A stretch of 64,000 nt of DNA from Pseudomonas sp. M30-35 (GTDB lineage Bacteria; Pseudomonadota; Gammaproteobacteria; Pseudomonadales; Pseudomonadaceae). Where the stretch lies: NCBI RefSeq assembly GCF_002163625.1, contig NZ_CP020892.1:248001-312000 (forward strand), given 5' to 3'. Shown here one piece after another: positions 1 to 8,344 of this stretch. The translations under genes were made by a program, and so were the position numbers. How positions within the stretch are numbered: the stretch's first letter is position 1; each line of letters opens with the position of its first letter. The notes below the pieces were generated by a model, which made no database searches, was not told where the DNA came from, and was given only the letters and a program-made list of their open reading frames with translations.

Positions 1-921
1 ATTGTTGAAGGTGGCGTAGACGAAGTAGCTAAGCACCTAGCTCCGTTGATGGAACAGCCCGCGCAACTGCAGAACGTAGGCTCATCCTTTGTGCGCAGTG
101 AACTAAAGGTGGATGACCAGTGGCAAGTCATTCAACCCCAGCCAGGTACAGCGCCAGGTAGTAAACGTGTTGAGCGCATCCTGATCGTCGAGCCAGAAGG
201 CAAACAGGGCACTCAGTCGCGGGTCAATTGCTCCCTGCAAGGCGGCGTTGATGGAGTGATGCTTGGCCAGTTGCGCCCAGACATCGCACCGGCTGATTAT
301 CCTCAATCCCAACCGGATCCAGATATTGCTGCTGTTGCCGTGCCAGAAGACGTGCTCAAGAAACTTAACTTGCCACTGCTCCAGCCAAAATTCAAAACGC
401 TGAGATACACCTTCAACAGCACAACTGACACTTCTACGGCAGGTTACCCAGTGAAAGTCGAGTACATTGCTGACGGAGGAGTGCTGAAGATAAAAGAAAC
501 CTATAGCGAAACCTTCCACGTTAAGCGCCTCACCAAAGCAGGCCTGATTCAGTTGAAGTCGCAAATGATCGGCATAGGTGATGGACGTGTTTTACGAACT
601 AGCGAACTTGATGTTAATCCCCCGGCGAGTTGGAGCGCCGGCCAGATGTTAATCGCTCGCCTAATGATGAAATATGCACCTGCAAGATCAACCGACGTAC
701 CTCGAATGTTATCGATGACTTGCACTGTGGGTCAGCGCTTTCCCGCTAGGCAAATATCTGGCGCACTTACCGGCGATGCCATTGCGCTTGAGTGCGAACA
801 AGACACCAGTAAATTCTCCAATGCATTTATCGAGGATTTGGGGGTTTCCCTCACGCTGAAAACGGTGGAGGACGAAAGAGTTAGTACGTACACCTACTCT
901 GCAATGGAGGTTGTGCGTTAA
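1..921 (+). CDS. Hypothetical protein, 5' end outside window
   Basis: The frame is open from base 1 with no stop, so the gene very probably begins upstream; the leucine and methionine codons at 46 and 49 lie inside the reading frame and have no convincing ribosome site. The visible part is about 306 residues, mostly polar, with no membrane segment. I do not recognise a family. It is proline-rich around residues 95-130 and the C-terminal half looks beta-rich. The gene ends 230 bases before the convergent transporter and is followed by a hairpin and a dispersed repeat, so it sits at the edge of accessory DNA. Existence of the gene is well supported; its function is unknown. Confidence 0.6.
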   Translation: MVEGGVDEVAKHLAPLMEQPAQLQNVGSSFVRSELKVDDQWQVIQPQPGTAPGSKRVERILIVEPEGKQGTQSRVNCSLQGGVDGVMLGQLRPDIAPADYPQSQPDPDIAAVAVPEDVLKKLNLPLLQPKFKTLRYTFNSTTDTSTAGYPVKVEYIADGGVLKIKETYSETFHVKRLTKAGLIQLKSQMIGIGDGRVLRTSELDVNPPASWSAGQMLIARLMMKYAPARSTDVPRMLSMTCTVGQRFPARQISGALTGDAIALECEQDTSKFSNAFIEDLGVSLTLKTVEDERVSTYTYSAMEVVR

Positions 922-955
922 ACCGAGCCTGAGGCAAAGGCAGGCTTTAGATGCA

Positions 956-975
956 GCGGCTGCCCGAGCAGCCGC
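956..975. repeat. Hairpin after the first gene
   Basis: A perfect 8-bp inverted repeat (GCGGCTGC / GCAGCCGC) encloses the loop CCGA, 35 bases after the stop of the partial gene. It could act as a transcription barrier, but no T-tract follows on either strand, so a classic intrinsic terminator is not shown. Confidence 0.4.
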
Positions 976-1054
976 CAGCAGCAAGAGGACAGGCCACGAT
1001 TAGGCTCTTTCACCACTTTGAGTGACTGCTGGGCTTCTCAATCCTGGCGTAATA

Positions 1055-1107
1055 GGGGGACAGACCACGTTTAAATCGAATTCTCACAAAACCGTGGTCA
1101 GTCCCCT
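1055..1107. repeat. Inverted pair of the GGGGGACAGACCACG repeat
   Basis: GGGGGACAGACCACG at 1055-1069 is followed by CGTGGTCAGTCCCCT at 1093-1107, which is its reverse complement apart from one mismatch in the core. The two can fold into a hairpin of about 14 bp with a 23-base loop. Single copies or variants occur at 4647, 7848, 23970 and 26661. The sequence just before it (TTTGAGTGACTGC at 1018-1030) also recurs beside the copy at 7848. Confidence 0.7.
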
Positions 1108-1154
1108 ACAGCAGTCCCTGCGCTGGGTAACCTGTCCGGTGACACAACTAAGGG

Positions 1155-2492
1155 CTATTGGCCTGCGAGCACCGTTGAGCCGCGGTCACTTACCTCAGGC
1201 GTCGCGCGCTTGCTCAAGTCGTCGGCTTGCCTGCCCAGGTACCAGCCAAGCACGCCCCAGATCAATGCGCAGGTCGCGCCTACCAACGCTACCAGCACTG
1301 CGCCCTGGCCCAGCATGTCCAGGCTACTCTTCAACCAGCCACTGAGCGCATCACCTGCCCGGTAGACGACCGTATCGATAAAGCCCTTCGCCTTGTATTT
1401 GCTTTCGGCATCCAGCGGCGCGAAGAGCATTTCTCGCCCAGGCCTGACGAAGGCGTACTCACCTATGCGCCTGACAATCATCAGCGCCGCCAGCATGGCG
1501 AACGTGGGCGCCAGGGCGAGCCCGATAAAGCCCACGCAGACCAGCATCGGCACGATCGCCAGCAGCATGCGCACGCCCAGCTTCTGAGCGATGCGCCCGG
1601 TGATGAACAATTGCGACAGCAAGGCTCCGGCCTGCACGATCACATCGATGATGCCGAATACCCTGATCTGCGACTCGCGGTCAGGAAAGCGCTCAGCCAC
1701 AAGGCGTGCCTGTTCGAAATACAGAAAGGTCGTCACGGTGGCGAGCAGCACGACAAACCCGGCGATCGCAAACAGGTAAGGTGATTGCATGACCCGAGTC
1801 AGGCCGCTGAACGGGTTGCCCGTTACCGGCTTGCGGGTGCTCTCTGTGATTGGCGCGCCCGGTCTGCCAGCGCCACCGACTTCCCGCCAGCGCATCAGCG
1901 GCGCTTTCAGAACGAGGGCGACGCCCAGTAATACGGCCGCCAGCAGCATCAGCCCGGACTGACCGACGATACCGACCAACAGCGCACTCATGGCCGGCCC
2001 GACCAGGCCGCCGACACTCGCGCCGGCGGCGATGAACGCGAACAGCCGCTTGGCCTGATGCCCGTCGAACACATCGGCCATCAGGCTCCAGGCCACCGAG
2101 ACCACGAACAGGTTGTAGACTGAGATCCACACGTAAAACACCCGCGCCAACCAGACGTTATCATCGCTGAGTTGAAACAGCCCGGCGAATGCCAGCAGGT
2201 TCAGGCAGAAGAACCCGTAGACCCAGTCGACGAAGTGAATACGCGGCACCCGGGAGCTGAGCCAGGCGAACAACGGCACCGCCACCAGCATGACGACGAA
2301 GGTGGCGGTGAACAGCCATTGCAAGTTCTCGATCCCCGCCATGATGCCCATCGACTCGCGAATGGGCCGCAACATGAAATAGCCGGAGAACAGGCAGAAA
2401 AACAGGGTGAATCCCGCAAGCGCGGAATTCAGCTCGTGACGTTCGGCGTTGATGGCGACGCCGAGGCGCTGCACCAGAGTTGCTGACAGCAT
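1155..2492 (-). CDS. NTP/NTP-exchange-type MFS membrane carrier
   Basis: A 445-residue polytopic membrane protein with about 12 hydrophobic segments. The early stretch with FMLRPIRESMG after the first membrane helix is typical of the ATP/ADP-antiporter-like (TlcA/MFS) carriers found in many free-living proteobacteria, whose real substrate is not settled. The start at 2492 is chosen over the longer frame (2531) because AGGAGA lies 7 bases upstream and the longer version would run into the dehydrogenase stop. It begins 22 bases after that dehydrogenase on the same strand, so the two are probably cotranscribed. The C-terminal 15-20 residues are polar and cytosolic. The family assignment is by sequence feel, not by search. 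Confidence 0.7.
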   Translation of the reverse strand: MLSATLVQRLGVAINAERHELNSALAGFTLFFCLFSGYFMLRPIRESMGIMAGIENLQWLFTATFVVMLVAVPLFAWLSSRVPRIHFVDWVYGFFCLNLLAFAGLFQLSDDNVWLARVFYVWISVYNLFVVSVAWSLMADVFDGHQAKRLFAFIAAGASVGGLVGPAMSALLVGIVGQSGLMLLAAVLLGVALVLKAPLMRWREVGGAGRPGAPITESTRKPVTGNPFSGLTRVMQSPYLFAIAGFVVLLATVTTFLYFEQARLVAERFPDRESQIRVFGIIDVIVQAGALLSQLFITGRIAQKLGVRMLLAIVPMLVCVGFIGLALAPTFAMLAALMIVRRIGEYAFVRPGREMLFAPLDAESKYKAKGFIDTVVYRAGDALSGWLKSSLDMLGQGAVLVALVGATCALIWGVLGWYLGRQADDLSKRATPEVSDRGSTVLAGQ

Positions 2493-2514
2493 GATGACTC
2501 TCCTGGCGCGAGGA

Positions 2515-3564
2515 TTAGCGGTAGCTGACACCGGTCAACTGTTCGCTTACCGTCCACAGGCGAGCGGCCGCTGTAGCATCTTTTGCGGCTGCCGGTACGC
2601 TGGCCAACCCCAGAGGGCCACGCTTTTCCTCCTCACCAATCGGCCCGTAATAGACGCCGGGCTGGGCTTCGGGCGCGGTGGCTGCGTACAGTGTCGGCAG
2701 CGCACCCTGAGCTGCGGAGTGGTAGCGCTCACGATCCTTGGCCCAGTTGCGTCCGAAGTCGCTATCCAGGCCCGGGCCGCGCTTGATCAGCTCGGTCACG
2801 GCCACGCCGGGGTGAGCGGCAATGCTCTGAATCCCCCAGCCTTGCGCCTCGCTGCGGCGTTGCAGCTCGAATGCCCATATCAGACCTGCCAGCTTGGACT
2901 GGGCATAGGACGCGTAAGGGTCATAGGCCTGCTCGAATTGCAGATCATCGAAGTTAATGCTGCCGCGTGCGGCCGCGATGCTGGACAGCGTCACCACCCG
3001 TGCGGAGTCGCTTTTGCGCAGTAGCGGTAGCAGATGGGAGGTCAAGGCAAAGTGGCCCAGGTAGTTGGTAGCCAGTTGCAGCTCGAAGCCATCGGCTGAG
3101 GTGGCACGTTGTTGCGGTGCCATGATCGCTGCGTTATTGATCAGCCCATCGAGGCGCGGCAAGGTCGCATTGAGGCGTTCGCCCAATGCCTGAACCGATG
3201 CCAGATTGGCCAGGTCCACCGCTTCGAACTGCACCTGAGCGTCAGCAACCTCCTGCTTGATACGGGCAATAGTTTCCTCGCCCCGTTGTTGATTGCGCGC
3301 GGCAATCACCACCTGAGCGCCAGCCGCCGCGAGGGCCTTGGCGTCTTCGTAGCCCATGCCGCTGGTGCCGCCTGTGACCAGGAAAATACGCCCGCTCTGC
3401 GAGGGCATGTCCGCCAGACTCCAGTCAGGCTTTGGCTGACTCTGGGCGCTAACAGTGCCGGCTTCCAACATGCAGCTCAAGGCCAGACCAAGGGTTGCCA
3501 GACCTCTGCGCCAAGCAGCGCTGGCGGTACTTATGGGATCCATCTGTAGGGTTGTGTTTGTCAT
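2515..3564 (-). CDS. Short-chain dehydrogenase with N-terminal export signal
   Basis: A classical SDR fold of about 349 residues: cofactor motif TGGTSGMG, LINNAA, the catalytic serine in TLSS, and the Tyr/Lys pair in YASYAQSK. It resembles the retinol-dehydrogenase/WW-oxidoreductase-like group and should use NAD(P)H on a small carbonyl or alcohol; the substrate is unknown. Before the Rossmann fold are about 55 extra residues holding two arginines, a hydrophobic stretch and VSA-QS, which looks like a signal peptide, possibly Tat-type because folded cofactor proteins use that route. The start at 3564 is preferred over 3630 because GAGGA lies 7 bases upstream. It is divergent from a LysR regulator and likely cotranscribed with the carrier downstream. 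Confidence 0.8.
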   Translation of the reverse strand: MTNTTLQMDPISTASAAWRRGLATLGLALSCMLEAGTVSAQSQPKPDWSLADMPSQSGRIFLVTGGTSGMGYEDAKALAAAGAQVVIAARNQQRGEETIARIKQEVADAQVQFEAVDLANLASVQALGERLNATLPRLDGLINNAAIMAPQQRATSADGFELQLATNYLGHFALTSHLLPLLRKSDSARVVTLSSIAAARGSINFDDLQFEQAYDPYASYAQSKLAGLIWAFELQRRSEAQGWGIQSIAAHPGVAVTELIKRGPGLDSDFGRNWAKDRERYHSAAQGALPTLYAATAPEAQPGVYYGPIGEEEKRGPLGLASVPAAAKDATAAARLWTVSEQLTGVSYR

Positions 3565-3725
3565 TGTTCGATCCTCACGTAGGTAATGATCTGACGAACC
3601 GCTACAAGGCGGTGCGTCGACGTAAGGCATTGTTCACCCGTAGATTGCTGCCGATAAGCCGTATTGAAATGGACGCTATGTACGTCCAGTCGTACAATCC
3701 GGCCTTCCTCTTTTGGAGAGTAGCC

Positions 3726-4631
3726 ATGCGCCAGCCCAACCTGACCGATGTCGCACTCTTTGCTGCAGTAGTGGAGGCAGGCGGTTTCCGGGTGGCGGCG
3801 CAGAAACGTGGCATGTCGGCTTCCTCCATCAGCGATAGCGTCCGCCGGCTGGAACGCGACCTGGGCGTCAGGCTGCTCAATCGCACGACCCGCAGCGTAT
3901 TTCCTACGGAAGTCGGTGCTCGCCTGCTGGAGCGGCTACGCCCGGCTCTTGAGCAAATAGGCGCAGCCTTCAGCGACCTCGATGACAACGTGCTGCGGCC
4001 GGTTGGCACCCTGCGTCTTAACGTCCCGGTTCCAGTCGCTCGCTTCGAACTGCCTAAGCTAATCCCTAAGTTTCTCGAGCGTTACCCTGGGGTAAGCGTT
4101 GAAGTGGCGATGGATAACACCTTTATCGATGTCATCGCAGCTGGCTACGACGCGGGGGTGCGTTACGAGGAAAGTGTGGCCAAGGATATGATTGCCGTGC
4201 CCATTGGCCCGCGTCGGCAGCGCTTTGTGGCCGCCGCATCGCCTGGCTATCTGGAGCAGAACGGCATACCGCTGCATCCCCGCGACCTGCTTAACCACCG
4301 CCTGATCGGTCATCGCTTCGAAAGCGGCAAGCTGGGCGTATGGGAGTTTGAAAAAGACGGCGCAACCATACGCGTACCGCCGCAGGGACCACTGCTCAGC
4401 TCATCCCAGGACTTAGAGGTGGGCGCCGCGATAGGCGGCGTAGGGATTATCTACACCTTCGAGGAATACCTCGGGCCGTTGATCAAGCAAGGCACGCTAT
4501 TACCGGTACTGGAAGACTGGTGGCAGGCATTCGACGGCCCCTACCTGTATTACAACGACCGTCGGCATGTGCCTTCGCCGCTCCGGGCATTCGTCGATTT
4601 TCTGAAAATCGAAGCTCAGCAAAGCCTTTAA
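3726..4631 (+). CDS. LysR-family transcriptional regulator
   Basis: A 301-residue protein of standard LysR length. The N-terminal winged helix-turn-helix spans about residues 5-64 (LTDVALFAAVVEAGGF, SASSISDSVRRLERDLG, RLLNRTTRSV), followed by a periplasmic-binding-like effector domain from about residue 90. The start at 3726 follows GGAGAG by a good spacing; the upstream in-frame extension (from 3495) has no such site and overlaps the dehydrogenase. It is transcribed away from the exported SDR and carrier, the usual arrangement for a LysR protein controlling its neighbour. The 161-base gap should hold the operator, though no T-N11-A box is called here. Confidence 0.9.
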   Translation: MRQPNLTDVALFAAVVEAGGFRVAAQKRGMSASSISDSVRRLERDLGVRLLNRTTRSVFPTEVGARLLERLRPALEQIGAAFSDLDDNVLRPVGTLRLNVPVPVARFELPKLIPKFLERYPGVSVEVAMDNTFIDVIAAGYDAGVRYEESVAKDMIAVPIGPRRQRFVAAASPGYLEQNGIPLHPRDLLNHRLIGHRFESGKLGVWEFEKDGATIRVPPQGPLLSSSQDLEVGAAIGGVGIIYTFEEYLGPLIKQGTLLPVLEDWWQAFDGPYLYYNDRRHVPSPLRAFVDFLKIEAQQSL

Positions 4632-4868
4632 ATGACGACAGTAATAGGGGACACACTACGATGATTATCCAGTGACTACTCAAATTGCTGAGCGGTTTGC
4701 TTGAGCCAGTACCGGGCGGCTTTGCGAGCCAGGGCCCTCCCGTACAATTGACCTACCGCGATGCTCGCTGGGCCGAGACGGGTGCGTACCTTTATCGACT
4801 TCGCCACTCCAATGCTAAACGTTCATCCCGCATTCGCTAGGCGCATCATGAAACGAGTAGCACGGCAC
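4632..4868. other. Intergenic stretch with a degenerate dispersed repeat
   Basis: No gene is supported here. The variant GGGGACACACTACG at 4647-4660 resembles the GGGGGACAGACCACG element found elsewhere in the left third of the window. The rest separates the LysR gene from the convergent TetR gene. Confidence 0.5.
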
Positions 4869-5483
4869 CTACAAGCCTGAGTTCGCATCCCACAGTTTCA
4901 TCAGATGATCGATAGCTCTATCGATCACTAGCAGGGGGACGCCATCGCGCGCCATTGGCGAGATACCTAACAGAAAACTCTCGAAGACTGCCGCGAGCGC
5001 CTGAGCGTCCGTGTCTGCTCGCAATTCACCGCTACTCAGGCCGCGTTCGACGCACGAGAGAAAACCTGCTCGTGTGCGGGCGCGTGCATCGTAGAGTGGT
5101 TTCAGCACATTAGCGTCGGTTGATGCGCAAGATGCCTGAGTGCCAAGAGCAACCAGGCAACCTTTCGGGTTGTTCTCGTCGCATTGCATCCGCGCCGAGC
5201 GTTTCAGCGCTGAGCGGATCGCTTCGCGGGGCGCCAGCGCCTGGTCGAAGAGTGGGTCGTTCACCCGGCCGTGGGTTGCCATGTAGCGCTCGACCACTTC
5301 CTTGAACAGCGCCTCCTTGGAGCCGAAGGCGGCATAGAAGCTGGGTGCTGTTATGCCTGCACCGATGTGTGCTTTGAGTTGGCTGAGCGACGTGGCGTCG
5401 TAGCCATACTTCCAGAACAGCCGCATCGCATCCTCAATCGCTTGCGCCCGATCAAACGAGCGCGGACGCCCCATCTGTTTCAT
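4869..5483 (-). CDS. TetR-family transcriptional repressor
   Basis: A 204-residue protein with a TetR DNA-binding head at residues 5-52 (GRPRSFDRAQAIEDAM, then a helix-turn-helix ending in PSFYAAFGSKEALF). A ligand domain follows with the CDENNPKGCLVALG pattern of the YcdC/BdcR-like branch. GGAG lies 9 bases before the start. It is divergent from an MFS pump and a BdcA-like SDR, which it most likely represses; in E. coli the TetR protein BdcR controls bdcA. Candidate operators lie in the 113-base gap. Paired cysteines near the CDE..GC segment could be redox or ligand contacts, but that is inference. Confidence 0.88.
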   Translation of the reverse strand: MKQMGRPRSFDRAQAIEDAMRLFWKYGYDATSLSQLKAHIGAGITAPSFYAAFGSKEALFKEVVERYMATHGRVNDPLFDQALAPREAIRSALKRSARMQCDENNPKGCLVALGTQASCASTDANVLKPLYDARARTRAGFLSCVERGLSSGELRADTDAQALAAVFESFLLGISPMARDGVPLLVIDRAIDHLMKLWDANSGL

Positions 5484-5520
5484 AGTGATAATCTCCGCTG
5501 AAAATCGACTTCCATACTAT

Positions 5521-5588
5521 TCGATACAAAAGTAATTGACTACGAAACGATTTGTGCGCTACTTATATACCAATCGATACATAAGTAG
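5521..5588. promoter_or_regulatory. Candidate TetR operators in the divergent promoter
   Basis: TCGATACAAAAGTA (5521-5534) recurs as TCGATACATAAGTA (5574-5587), 13 of 14 bases alike. The second copy also closes a perfect inverted repeat, CTACTTAT (5559-5566) with ATAAGTAG (5581-5588). Such repeats between a TetR gene and its divergent target are the expected operator layout. The right copy ends 8 bases before the MFS start, where bound repressor would block expression. Confidence 0.6.
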
Positions 5589-5596
5589 AGGCGAGT

Positions 5597-6802
5597 GTGA
5601 CAACAACGACTGATACGACTGAAAAGCTGCCGTTGGCAGCGCTACTGGCGCTGGCGATGACCGGGTTCATCTGCATCATGACGGAGACGCTGCCTGCGGG
5701 GCTGCTACCTGAAATCAGCGCAGGCCTGGATGTTTCGCCATCCCTGGCGGGACAGACGATAACCGTCTATGCGATAGGTTCGCTGATGGCGGTAATACCC
5801 TTGACAGTGGCAACCCAAGGTTGGCGCCGGCGGCGGGTGTTGCTTGCGACAATTCTGGGCTTTCTCTTCTTTAACTCGCTGACGGCGCTATCGCCCAGCT
5901 ACACGCTGACACTGTTCGCCCGGTTTGCCGCAGGGGCGGCGGCAGGTCTGGCCTGGAGCCTGTTGGCAGGCTATGCCCGGCGGATGGTGAGTCCGGCACA
6001 GCAGGGGCGAGCGATGGCTGTCGCCATGGTCGGTACCCCCATCGCACTCTCGCTAGGTGTGCCATTGGGTACATGGTTGGGCAACCTGATGGGATGGCGA
6101 CTGGCTTTTGGTTTGATGTCAGGACTGACACTGCTGTTGATCGTCTGGGTGCTGGTGAAGGTGCCGGACTATCCGGGGCAGGCCAAAGGTCAGCGATTGC
6201 CGTTACGCCACGTGTTCTGTATGCCGGGTATTCGCCCAATTCTGGCAGTCGTTTTCGCCTGGATGCTGGCGCACAACATCCTCTACACCTACATCGCGCC
6301 GTTTGTGGCGCAAGCCGGGCTGGCTGACAGAGTCGACCTGATGCTGCTGGTCTTCGGTTCTGCATCTCTGATAGGCATATGGGTAACCGGTCGAATGGTG
6401 GATCAAAGCCTGCGCCATGCCGTTCTGGCAAGCCTTGCTGTGTTCGCGCTGGTTTCCGTTTCCATGGGCCTGGGCAGTCATTCTGCGGCAACACAATTCG
6501 CCAGCATTTTCGTCTGGGGATTGACCTTCGGTGGTGCTGCGACATTGCTTCAGACCGCCTTGGCAGACACGGCAGGAGTGGGTGCCGATGCAGCGCTCTC
6601 GATGAACGTCGTGACTTGGAATGGCGCAATTGCTGGTGGCGGAATTGCCGGCGGCATTTTGCTCGATACCCAGGGTGCGGGCTCGCTTCCCTGGGCTGTG
6701 CTCATGCTGCTTTTGGTTGCGCTAGCTGTCGCTTCTCTCGCTCACCGCCATGGCTTTCCAGGCGGAGCGCGCTCGACCTCGTCTCCCGCAGTGAGCCATT
6801 GA
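5597..6802 (+). CDS. MFS drug/metabolite efflux transporter (DHA1 type)
   Basis: A 401-residue protein with about 12 membrane helices. The MTETLPAGLLPEIS segment after helix 1 and the WRRRRVLL loop (motif A position) place it with AraJ/YdeA/PbuE-like DHA1 exporters, inner-membrane proton antiporters for drugs, sugars or purines. The start is GTG at 5597, with AGAGG at 5587-5591 upstream. It is followed after 28 bases by the BdcA-like SDR, so the two probably form an operon under the divergent TetR protein. The real substrate cannot be read from sequence. Confidence 0.85.
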   Translation: MTTTTDTTEKLPLAALLALAMTGFICIMTETLPAGLLPEISAGLDVSPSLAGQTITVYAIGSLMAVIPLTVATQGWRRRRVLLATILGFLFFNSLTALSPSYTLTLFARFAAGAAAGLAWSLLAGYARRMVSPAQQGRAMAVAMVGTPIALSLGVPLGTWLGNLMGWRLAFGLMSGLTLLLIVWVLVKVPDYPGQAKGQRLPLRHVFCMPGIRPILAVVFAWMLAHNILYTYIAPFVAQAGLADRVDLMLLVFGSASLIGIWVTGRMVDQSLRHAVLASLAVFALVSVSMGLGSHSAATQFASIFVWGLTFGGAATLLQTALADTAGVGADAALSMNVVTWNGAIAGGGIAGGILLDTQGAGSLPWAVLMLLLVALAVASLAHRHGFPGGARSTSSPAVSH

Positions 6803-6830
6803 TGAACTTCAACTAAAAAGGTTACTTACG

Positions 6831-7550
6831 ATGAAAGCATCAAATACACGCAACAGAAGCGCCCTGGTAATTGGTGGCAGCCGTGGTATCGGCGCTGCCA
6901 TTGTGCGGCGCCTGGCACAGGACGGTGCAACGGTTACCTTTACCTATGTTCGCTCGCAGGAACAGGCTTCGCAGCTTGCAGTTGAAGTCGGTGGCAACGC
7001 GCTCTGCTTGGACAGTGCTGATCGTACTGCGCTGATCTCTACCGTCGACGGGATGGGGCCGTTGGATGTGCTGGTCGTCAATGCAGGGGTTTTATGCGCA
7101 GGTGATCCATTGACCATGGATCCCGAGGAAATCGACAACCTGCTCCGAATCAACATCAATGCTCCCTACCATGCTGCAGTGGCAGCAGCGCGACACATGC
7201 AGAGAGGGGGCAGGATTGTCTTTATAGGTTCGACGAACGCCGACAGAACACCGATTGCAGGGCTTGCTGCTTATGGCGCGAGTAAGGCTGCCTTGAAGGG
7301 AATGGCCAAGGGCTTGGCCAGAGACTTTGGCGAAAGGGGCATCACGGTGAATGTGGTGCAGCCAGGCCCCACAGATACTGACATGAACCCTGCCGACGGA
7401 CCGCTTAAAGACGCCATGCACGGCTTTATGGCTATCAAGCGTCACGCCAAAGATGACGAAGTCGCGGCCATGGTCGCATGGCTTGCCGGCTCAGAAGCGG
7501 CCATGGTGACAGGCGCAGCATTCACCATAGATGGTGGCTTTTCCGCCTAA
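6831..7550 (+). CDS. bdcA: BdcA-like SDR, c-di-GMP-binding biofilm dispersal protein family
   Basis: A 239-residue SDR with GGSRGIGAAIVRRLA at the cofactor site, NAGV, the serine in FIGSTN, and AAYGASKAALKGMAKGLARDF with the catalytic Tyr and Lys. From memory it aligns along its whole length with E. coli BdcA, sharing INAPYHAAVAAARHM, INVVQPGPTDTD-like and IKRH motifs. BdcA binds c-di-GMP and promotes biofilm dispersal, and is controlled by the TetR protein BdcR; here a TetR gene and a pump share the locus. Whether it binds c-di-GMP or acts as an enzyme is not shown by the sequence. AAAAGG lies upstream of the ATG at a workable spacing. Confidence 0.75.
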   Translation: MKASNTRNRSALVIGGSRGIGAAIVRRLAQDGATVTFTYVRSQEQASQLAVEVGGNALCLDSADRTALISTVDGMGPLDVLVVNAGVLCAGDPLTMDPEEIDNLLRININAPYHAAVAAARHMQRGGRIVFIGSTNADRTPIAGLAAYGASKAALKGMAKGLARDFGERGITVNVVQPGPTDTDMNPADGPLKDAMHGFMAIKRHAKDDEVAAMVAWLAGSEAAMVTGAAFTIDGGFSA

Positions 7551-7723
7551 GGCACCATAGCTGATGCCCCCGGTTAGAAAGTGAATCGACCCTGCGTTTG
7601 TAGACACACTGAATGGCTGCTTTTGGCCGAAAGTGGTAACCATCTGGCCAACACGCTGCAATTACGCAGCTATTCAGGTGAATGCAAATACGCAATGTCT
7701 AGTTGAATAGGCGCGTACGAATA

Positions 7724-7744
7724 AAAAAGGGGCCTTGCGGCCCT
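7724..7744 (-). terminator. Rho-independent terminator on the minus strand
   Basis: Read on the minus strand, GGGCC-GCAA-GGCCC is followed by CTTTTTTAT, a classic stem and T-tract. It lies just downstream of the minus-strand coding remnant ending at 7758, consistent with that being the tail of a once-complete gene. Confidence 0.6.
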
Positions 7745-7757
7745 AGGGATGGTTCTT

Positions 7758-7850
7758 TCAGCTCTGGATGAGTTTCTCGATTTTGTTGATTAGATAGTCC
7801 AGAGGATTTTGACCTTCTAGCCGCTTAGTGAAGATCTCATAGACAAAGGG
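7758..7850 (-). pseudogene. C-terminal remnant of an unknown gene
   Basis: On the minus strand a 30-codon open stretch reads like a protein C-terminus (VYEIFTKRLEGQNPLDYLIN, then KIEKLIQS and a stop at 7758) and is followed by a good terminator. It stops abruptly at its 5' side where the GGGGGGCAGACCACG repeat begins at 7848. The helical, charged composition is protein-like. It is probably the leftover end of a gene cut by recombination at the repeat. The family is not recognised. Confidence 0.4.
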
Positions 7851-7892
7851 GGGCAGACCACGATCAATCCTGCATCACCTCTTTGAGTGACT
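7848..7892 (+). repeat. Dispersed GGGGGACAGACCACG-type repeat
   Basis: GGGGGGCAGACCACG (7848-7862) is followed by ATCAATCCTGCATCACCTCT and TTGAGTGACTGC. The same extended order appears at 23970-24015. Gene fragments abut it on both sides (a minus-strand C-terminus at left, a toxin tail at right), so it marks a recombination junction. Confidence 0.65.
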
Positions 7893-7937
7893 GCGGGCGA
7901 GGAGTTTGGTGAAGTCATTTATGAGCACAGTAAATGA
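7893..7937 (+). pseudogene. Displaced C-terminal tail of a PAAR toxin
   Basis: Fourteen codons (AGEEFGEVIYEHSK, then TGA) match the end of the tail at 26057-26203 (AGEEFGEIIYECAK) and, more loosely, the end of the intact PAAR toxin at 25676. The stop overlaps the start of the following membrane gene as ATGA, exactly as in the 26200 copy. It is therefore a broken toxin 3' end carried along with its immunity gene. Confidence 0.75.
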
Positions 7938-8320
7938 GTATTGCAGAGTTCATTTTTGGTTATCTTGGTGGGGGAGTGCTTCTCGCCTTATTAATTTGGA
8001 TTGGCGTTGCGCTACATATGGCTTACACCAAGATGGATCTAATGTTGGGGCATCTGAAAAACTGCTCAGTCATCATGGTTAGAGCGCCCCTCCGACATGG
8101 TGGTCCTTGGGGAAAGCTGCTTCTGGTCGGTGGTATTTCCGGAATCGTGACGTTTCCCAGCTTTTACCTTAAAAGAGGTGAGCTAAGTTCAGAAGACTTA
8201 ACAAATTTCCCCGCAGCGCTTAAGCGAAAGCTAGCGATCATGCAATGGAGCGTAATTGGGCTTTTGGGCTTCGCTTTCTTGCTATGGGTTATAGGGAAAA
8301 TCGTGGGATGGCACAATTGA
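7934..8320 (+). CDS. Putative immunity protein, small inner-membrane protein (orphan copy)
   Basis: A 128-residue protein with a hydrophobic N-terminal helix (residues about 5-28), a conserved cytosolic or loop region (AYTKMDLMLGHLKNC, RAPLRHGGPWGKLLLVGGIS, LKRKLAI) and a C-terminal helix (about 103-122). It is a clear paralogue of the two proteins at 25677 and 26200 that directly follow a PAAR toxin and its displaced tail. Here the toxin is gone except for its last 14 codons. Position and membrane topology suggest immunity to a membrane-acting toxin; this is inference. There is no separate ribosome site; translation is probably coupled through the ATGA overlap, or was before the toxin was lost. 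Confidence 0.7.
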   Translation: MSIAEFIFGYLGGGVLLALLIWIGVALHMAYTKMDLMLGHLKNCSVIMVRAPLRHGGPWGKLLLVGGISGIVTFPSFYLKRGELSSEDLTNFPAALKRKLAIMQWSVIGLLGFAFLLWVIGKIVGWHN

Positions 8321-8344
8321 CATCCTCCCCGGAGCGCTAGCGCT

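Noticed and set aside
956..975. Intrinsic terminator for the first gene
   Set aside because: The stem is perfect but no run of T follows on either strand; listed only as a hairpin.
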